DNA from: JBGAPI01 sp044221335 | GTDB lineage: Bacteria; Pseudomonadota; Gammaproteobacteria; Xanthomonadales; Ahniellaceae | Reading direction: 5' to 3' | Assembly: GCA_044221335.1 (NCBI GenBank) | Contig: JBGAPI010000039.1 | Span: 1-48,984, forward strand | Length of the DNA stretch: 48,984 nt | In this document: positions 44,147-48,984 of the stretch, in pieces | Position numbering within the stretch: position 1 is the stretch's first letter | Layout: each line of letters starts with the position of its first letter | Translations under genes and position numbers: made by a program | The notes under the pieces: model-generated | Database searches by the model: none | What the model was told of the DNA's origin: nothing | The model's input: only the letters and a program-made list of their open reading frames with translations

Positions 44147-47100
44147 ATGTTCAGCTGTCGTCGCATGGGATGGATCGGTCGGGCCTTCCTGGCCCTGGTA
44201 GTCGGTGTCGGCGCGAGCCACGCGTCCGCGCAGTGCGTGAGCCTGACCACGCTCGGCTCGGCCTACACGCAGAACTTCGACACGCTGTCGAACACCGCGG
44301 GCAGTACCACCAACAACCTGACCATCCCGGGCTGGTTCCTGACCGAGTCCGGCGGTGGCGCCCGCGACAACGAGCAGTACGCGGTCGACACCGGCGCCAG
44401 CACCACCGGCGACATGTACAGCTATGGCGCGGCCGCGAGCACCGAGCGCGCGCTCGGACAGCTGCGCAGCGGCACGCTGATCCCGCTGTTCGGCGCCTGC
44501 TTCACCAACAACACCGGCAGCACCCTCACCCAGCTGGCGATCGCCTACAACGGCGAGGAATGGCGTCTCGGCACTGCCGGGCGCACCGACCAGATGAACT
44601 TCGAGTACAGCCTCAACGCGACCGACCTCGTCACCGGCACCTGGACCGGCGTCGCCGCGCTGAACTTCGTCACTCCGGATACGGCGACCACCGGCGCCAA
44701 GAACGGCAATGCCGCCGCGGACCGCACCGCGCTGTCGTCGACCATCTCCAGCCTGTCGATCGCCAACGGCGCGACCTTCTGGATCCGCTGGAACGACACC
44801 GATGCCAGCGGTGCCGATGACGGGCTCTCCGTCGACGACTTCTCGTTGACGCCGGCCGCGGTTTCTTTGCCGAACCTGACGATCAACGACGTCTCCCTGA
44901 ACGAGGGCAACGCCGGCACCACCAGCTTCACCTTCACCGTCAGCCTGTCGGCCCCGGCCGGAGCGGGCGGCGTCACTTTCGACATCACGACCGCAAACGG
45001 TACCGCGACCCAGCCGTCCGACTACACCCAGCAGTCGTTGACCGCGCAGAGCATCCCGACCGGCAGCAGCACCTACAGCTTCACCGTCCTGGTCAACGGC
45101 GACACCACGCCGGAGACCAACGAGACCTTCTTCGTCAACGTCACCAATGTCGGCGGCGCCATCGTCACCGACGGCCAGGGGCAGGGCACGATCGTCAACG
45201 ACGACGTCGCGCCGAACCTGACGATCAATGACGTCTCGCTCAACGAAGGCAATTCCGGCACGACGAACTTCACCTTCACCGTCAGCCTGTCGGCTCCGGC
45301 CCCGGCCGGCGGCACCACCTTCGACATCGCCACCGCCGACGGCACGGCGACGGCGCCGTCCGACTACACCGCGAAGTCGCTGACCGCGCAGACGATTCCG
45401 GCCGGCAGCAGCACCTACAGCTTCACCGTCCTCGTCAACGGCGACAACACGCCCGAGGGCAGCGAGACCTTCGCCGTCAACGTCAGCAACGTCACCAACG
45501 CTATCGTCGTCGACGGCAGCGGCCTGGGTACTATCGTCAACGACGATTTCATCGCGATCCACGACATCCAGGGCAACGGGGCGACCTCGCCGCTGGTCGG
45601 ACAGCCCGTCATCACCCAGGGCATCGTCACCGCCACCAAGAGCAACGGCTTCTTCCTGCAGGCGCCCGACGCCAGCGCCGACGCCGATCCGAACACCTCG
45701 GAAGGCATCTTCGTGTTCACCTCGTCGGCGCCGCCGGCCGCCGCGGTCGTTGGCAACCGCGTGCAGGTCTCGGCGAACGTCGCGGAGTTCGTGCCGTCCG
45801 CCGATCCGATGCAGCCTCCGGTGACCGAGCTCACCGGGCCGACGGTGGTGATGCTCAGCGCCGGCAATCCGCTGCCGACGGCGGTCGCCCTGACGGCGAG
45901 CTTCCCGAGTCCGTCCGGCACGTTCGATCAGCTGGAGGGGGTCGAGGGCATGCGCGTCTCGGTCGCTTCGATGACGGTCGTGGCTCCGACCGGCGGCAGC
46001 ATCACCGAGACCGCGGCCACGTCGGCCAGCAACGGCGTGTTCTTCGGGACCGTCACCGGAATTGCGCGACCGTTCCGCGAGCCCGGCATCCAGCAGCCCG
46101 ACACCGTTCCGCCGGGCTCCACCATCCCGCCGATTCCGCGCTGGGATACCAACCCGGAGCTGATCCGCGTCGACTCCGACGTGCAGCCCGGCACCACCGC
46201 GGTCAACGTCTCGACCGGCGCGACCTTCAACAACGTGGTCGGCGTGCTCGACTACACCTTCCGCCACTACACGGTCTATCCCGACGTGACGATGGTGCCG
46301 GCGACCGCGGGCCTCTCGCCGACCCCGGCGACCGCTCCGACCACCCAGGAATTCACCGTCGCGTCGGAAAACCTGCAGCGCTTCTTCGACACCGTCGATG
46401 ATCCGTCGATCACCGAGCCGATCCTCACCACGACGGCGTTCAACAACCGCCTGGCCAAGGCCTCGCTCACCATCCGCAATTTCCTGCAGGCACCGGACGT
46501 GATCGGCGTCGAGGAAGTGGAGAACCTGACCACGCTGCAGGCCATCGCCTCCCAGGTCAACAGCGACGCCGTCGCCGCCGCCCAGCCGAATCCGAACTAC
46601 ACGGCCTTCCTGGTCGAAGGCAACGACGTCGGCGGCATCGACGTGGGCTTCCTGGTGAAGACGGCGATCGTGTTCGGCAGCACGCCGCGCGTCGAAGTGG
46701 TCAGCGTCACCCAGTTGTCGAAGAACACGCTGTTCACCAATCCCGACAGCAGCACCGCGCTGTTGAACGACCGCCCGCCGCTGCAGCTGAAGGCCATCAT
46801 CCACCACCCGAACGGCGCCTCGTTCCCGGTCACCGTGATCGTCAACCACCTGCGCTCGCTGAACGGGATGGACGACGACGTCACCCCGGGCCAGGGCGGC
46901 TGGCCGACCGAGGGTGCGCGCATTCGCGCCAAGCGCTACGCGCAGGCGGTGGATCTCGCCGGCATCGTGCAGAACATCCAGACCACGACTCCGACGGAAC
47001 GGGTGATCCTGGTCGGCGATTTCAACGCCTTCGAGTTCAACGACGGCTACGTCGATTCGATCGGCACCATCCTCGGCGTCCCGACGCCGGACAACCAGAC

Positions 47101-48984
47101 CGTCGTGACCGGCGACGGCGCCGACCTGGTCAATCCGGACCTCGTCAACCTGTTCGCCACGCCGCCGGCTGCCGAGCGCTACTCCTACACCTTCGACGGC
47201 AGCGCGCAGTCGCTGGATCACATCATCGCCAATGCCGCGCTGATCAACGGGACGCTCGCGTTCCGGGAAGAGCACCCGCGAGTGAACGCGGACTTCCCGG
47301 AGACGGCACGCAATACCAACACGACGCCGACCCGACTGTCCGACCACGACCCGGTGCTGTCCTACTACCGCGTGCAGGGCTTCCAGACCGCCGACCTGTC
47401 GGTGACCGTCGCCGACGCTCCGGATCCGGTCGTCGCCGGCGCCAATCTCACCTACACGATCACGGTCGCGAACGCCGGCCCCGATGCTGCCGCCACCGCG
47501 GCCTTCACCGACACGCTGCCGGCCGGCACCACGTTCGTGTCCCTGACCTCGGCCGCGGGCTGGACCTGCACCACGCCGGCCGTCGGCGCGATGGGTACGG
47601 TGAACTGCAGCAATCCCAGTGCCGCCGTCGGCAACAGCACGTTCACGCTCGTCGTGCAGGTCGCCTCGTCGGTCGCGTCGGGCACGGTGCTCACCGACAC
47701 CGCAACCGCGACCACCGCGGTCACCGACCCGACCCCGGGCAACAACAGCGGCAGCGCCACCACCACGGTGTCGACCTCGGCCGAGCTGTCGGTGACCCTG
47801 ACGGATACGCCGGATCCGGTGCTCGCGGGGGGCCTCATCACCTACGCGATCACCGTCGCCAATGCCGGCCTCAGCGATGCCGCGTCGGTCACCCTCGCCG
47901 ACACGCTGCCGGCGGGTACCAGCTTCGCCAGCCTGAGCTCTCCGGCGGGGTGGTCCTGCACCACGCCGGCCGTGGGTGCCACGGGCACGGTCACGTGCAC
48001 GATCGCGAGCCTGGCGGCGGCGGCCAACGCCAGCTTCAGCCTCGGCGTGACCGTGGCCGGAGCGACGGCCAACGGCACCGTCATCAGCGATACCGCGACG
48101 GTCTCGAGCGCCACCACCGATCCGACTCCGGCGAACAATTCGGCGACCACCACGACCACGGTCGTCACCTCGGCCGACATCTCGGTGACGCTGACCGACG
48201 CGCCGGATCCGGCGGTCGCCGGCGGCAACCTCGTGTACACCATCGTCGTCAGCAACACCGGGCCGAATCCGGCGGTGAACGCGACGCTGGCCGACACACT
48301 GCCGGCCGGTACCACCTTCGTGTCGCTGCCGGCGGTCGCCGGCTGGACCTGCACGACGCCGGCGGTCGGCGCCGGCGGCGCGGTGAACTGCAGCAATGCG
48401 AGCTTCGCTGCGGGGACCGCGACCTTTACGCTGACCGTCCAGGTCGCGGGCGCGACGGCACCGGGCACGGTGCTGACCGACACCGCGACGGTCGCCACCA
48501 GCACTCCGGACGCGATGTCGGCCAACAACAGCGCGACCACGACGACGACGGTGAGCTCGCCGGCGACGCTGTCCGCGACCAAGACGATCAGCTTCCTGGT
48601 CACGCCGAACCCGGGCACCGCGATCACCTACACGATCGTGATCCGCAACACCGGCGCGGCCGTCCAGAACGACAACGCGGGCAACGAGTTCTCCGACGTG
48701 CTTCCGGCGTCCCTGACCCTGGTGTCGGCCGCGGCGACCAGCGGCACCGCGGTGGCCACGGTCGGCACCAACACGGTGACCTGGAACGGCAGCATCGCCG
48801 CCGGCGCGACCGTGACGATCACCATCCAGGCCACGATCAAGGCCAGTGCGACCGCGGGTCAGACGATCAGCAACCAGGCGACCCTGTCGTTCGATGCCGA
48901 CGGCAACGGCAGCAACGAATCGACGGCGCTCACCGATGACCCGACGGTCGGCGGCGCCGCCGACACCACCAGCTTCGTCGTGCA
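44147..48984 (+). CDS. Giant secreted ExeM/NucH-type nuclease with Calx-beta and DUF11 repeats, 3' end outside window
   Basis: This open frame runs at least 1612 codons without a stop. A signal peptide (GRAFLALVVGVGASHASA) and an N-terminal domain like that of the upstream paralogue (YTQNFDTL, GEEWR, VDDFS) lead to two Calx-beta domains (about 243-465) and an OB-fold-like region (469-640). The DNase-I-like domain (about 730-1075) keeps its catalytic set: E790 in GVEEVEN, D958 and N960 in GDFNAF, an Asp in SLDHI, and D1066-H1067 in SDHDP. At least four DUF11 repeats follow from residue 1082. It probably degrades extracellular DNA, with calcium-stabilised stalk domains. GGAGG precedes the ATG at 44147. 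The C-terminus and any sorting tail are not visible. Confidence 0.9.
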   Translation, partial: MFSCRRMGWIGRAFLALVVGVGASHASAQCVSLTTLGSAYTQNFDTLSNTAGSTTNNLTIPGWFLTESGGGARDNEQYAVDTGASTTGDMYSYGAAASTERALGQLRSGTLIPLFGACFTNNTGSTLTQLAIAYNGEEWRLGTAGRTDQMNFEYSLNATDLVTGTWTGVAALNFVTPDTATTGAKNGNAAADRTALSSTISSLSIANGATFWIRWNDTDASGADDGLSVDDFSLTPAAVSLPNLTINDVSLNEGNAGTTSFTFTVSLSAPAGAGGVTFDITTANGTATQPSDYTQQSLTAQSIPTGSSTYSFTVLVNGDTTPETNETFFVNVTNVGGAIVTDGQGQGTIVNDDVAPNLTINDVSLNEGNSGTTNFTFTVSLSAPAPAGGTTFDIATADGTATAPSDYTAKSLTAQTIPAGSSTYSFTVLVNGDNTPEGSETFAVNVSNVTNAIVVDGSGLGTIVNDDFIAIHDIQGNGATSPLVGQPVITQGIVTATKSNGFFLQAPDASADADPNTSEGIFVFTSSAPPAAAVVGNRVQVSANVAEFVPSADPMQPPVTELTGPTVVMLSAGNPLPTAVALTASFPSPSGTFDQLEGVEGMRVSVASMTVVAPTGGSITETAATSASNGVFFGTVTGIARPFREPGIQQPDTVPPGSTIPPIPRWDTNPELIRVDSDVQPGTTAVNVSTGATFNNVVGVLDYTFRHYTVYPDVTMVPATAGLSPTPATAPTTQEFTVASENLQRFFDTVDDPSITEPILTTTAFNNRLAKASLTIRNFLQAPDVIGVEEVENLTTLQAIASQVNSDAVAAAQPNPNYTAFLVEGNDVGGIDVGFLVKTAIVFGSTPRVEVVSVTQLSKNTLFTNPDSSTALLNDRPPLQLKAIIHHPNGASFPVTVIVNHLRSLNGMDDDVTPGQGGWPTEGARIRAKRYAQAVDLAGIVQNIQTTTPTERVILVGDFNAFEFNDGYVDSIGTILGVPTPDNQTVVTGDGADLVNPDLVNLFATPPAAERYSYTFDGSAQSLDHIIANAALINGTLAFREEHPRVNADFPETARNTNTTPTRLSDHDPVLSYYRVQGFQTADLSVTVADAPDPVVAGANLTYTITVANAGPDAAATAAFTDTLPAGTTFVSLTSAAGWTCTTPAVGAMGTVNCSNPSAAVGNSTFTLVVQVASSVASGTVLTDTATATTAVTDPTPGNNSGSATTTVSTSAELSVTLTDTPDPVLAGGLITYAITVANAGLSDAASVTLADTLPAGTSFASLSSPAGWSCTTPAVGATGTVTCTIASLAAAANASFSLGVTVAGATANGTVISDTATVSSATTDPTPANNSATTTTTVVTSADISVTLTDAPDPAVAGGNLVYTIVVSNTGPNPAVNATLADTLPAGTTFVSLPAVAGWTCTTPAVGAGGAVNCSNASFAAGTATFTLTVQVAGATAPGTVLTDTATVATSTPDAMSANNSATTTTTVSSPATLSATKTISFLVTPNPGTAITYTIVIRNTGAAVQNDNAGNEFSDVLPASLTLVSAAATSGTAVATVGTNTVTWNGSIAAGATVTITIQATIKASATAGQTISNQATLSFDADGNGSNESTALTDDPTVGGAADTTSFVV

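Noticed and set aside
43709..47347. Open frame of 1212 codons on the minus strand
   Set aside because: It is antisense to the second giant nuclease gene, with Arg/Asp/Val-rich composition and no family motif.
1..48984. tRNA or rRNA genes
   Set aside because: No cloverleaf with a CCA-adjacent acceptor stem or GGTTCGA T-loop in a suitable context, and no rRNA segment, was found by eye. A covariance-model scan would be decisive.

Overview
This is a GC-rich chromosomal window. The core block, in the order rpsB-tsf-pyrH-frr-uppS-cdsA-dxr-rseP-bamA-skp-lpxD-fabZ-lpxA-lpxB-rnhB, is the order found in gammaproteobacteria. The GC-rich codon use, REP-like hairpins and secreted Calx-beta/FG-GAP proteins suggest Lysobacterales (Xanthomonadales), perhaps a Rhodanobacteraceae relative. 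The family assignment is an inference; the Gram-negative gammaproteobacterial core is solid.

Layout. (1) 1-2442: most of an IS21-type insertion sequence (istA, istB, right end). (2) 2392-7251: an NRPS gene whose 5' end is removed by the IS; what remains reads C(partial)-A-T-A-T-reductase. (3) 7563-8150: a small PD-(D/E)XK nuclease-like gene on the minus strand. (4) 8724-14849: a compact three-gene operon. It encodes a very long LodA/GoxA-type cysteine-tryptophylquinone (CTQ) oxidase with an extra C-terminal domain resembling heme-oxygenase-like diiron enzymes, a LodB-type flavoprotein that overlaps it, and a pyruvoyl decarboxylase of the phosphatidylserine/tryptophan decarboxylase family. (5) 14975-18999: a retinol-saturase/phytoene-desaturase-like flavoenzyme fused to its own ferredoxin reductase and [2Fe-2S] ferredoxin, divergent from a MarR regulator with a double palindromic operator between them, then a glutathione S-transferase. 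(6) 19366-21777: an unrecognised membrane protein and a secreted FG-GAP repeat protein. (7) 22099-38029: translation, isoprenoid, phospholipid, outer-membrane-assembly and lipid A genes, mostly coupled by 1-4 nt overlaps. A class I glutamine-amidotransferase gene sits between pyrH and frr, and a repeat element splits lpxA from lpxB. (8) 38217-48984: two giant secreted paralogues of the ExeM/NucH extracellular nuclease type. The first has eight Calx-beta repeats but has lost its catalytic acidic residues. The second has an intact catalytic set and continues past the window.

Most interesting points. The CTQ-oxidase/flavoprotein/pyruvoyl-decarboxylase operon, with its fused putative metal-oxidase domain, looks like an undescribed amine or amino-acid modifying system. 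Two unrelated secreted proteins (ends at 21777 and 44060) finish with nearly the same tail, F-[RK]-D-G-F-E-stop, which may be an unrecognised C-terminal sorting tag. The nuclease/pseudonuclease pair and the self-sufficient saturase fusion are also worth follow-up. All assignments come from reading motifs by eye; no database search was run.
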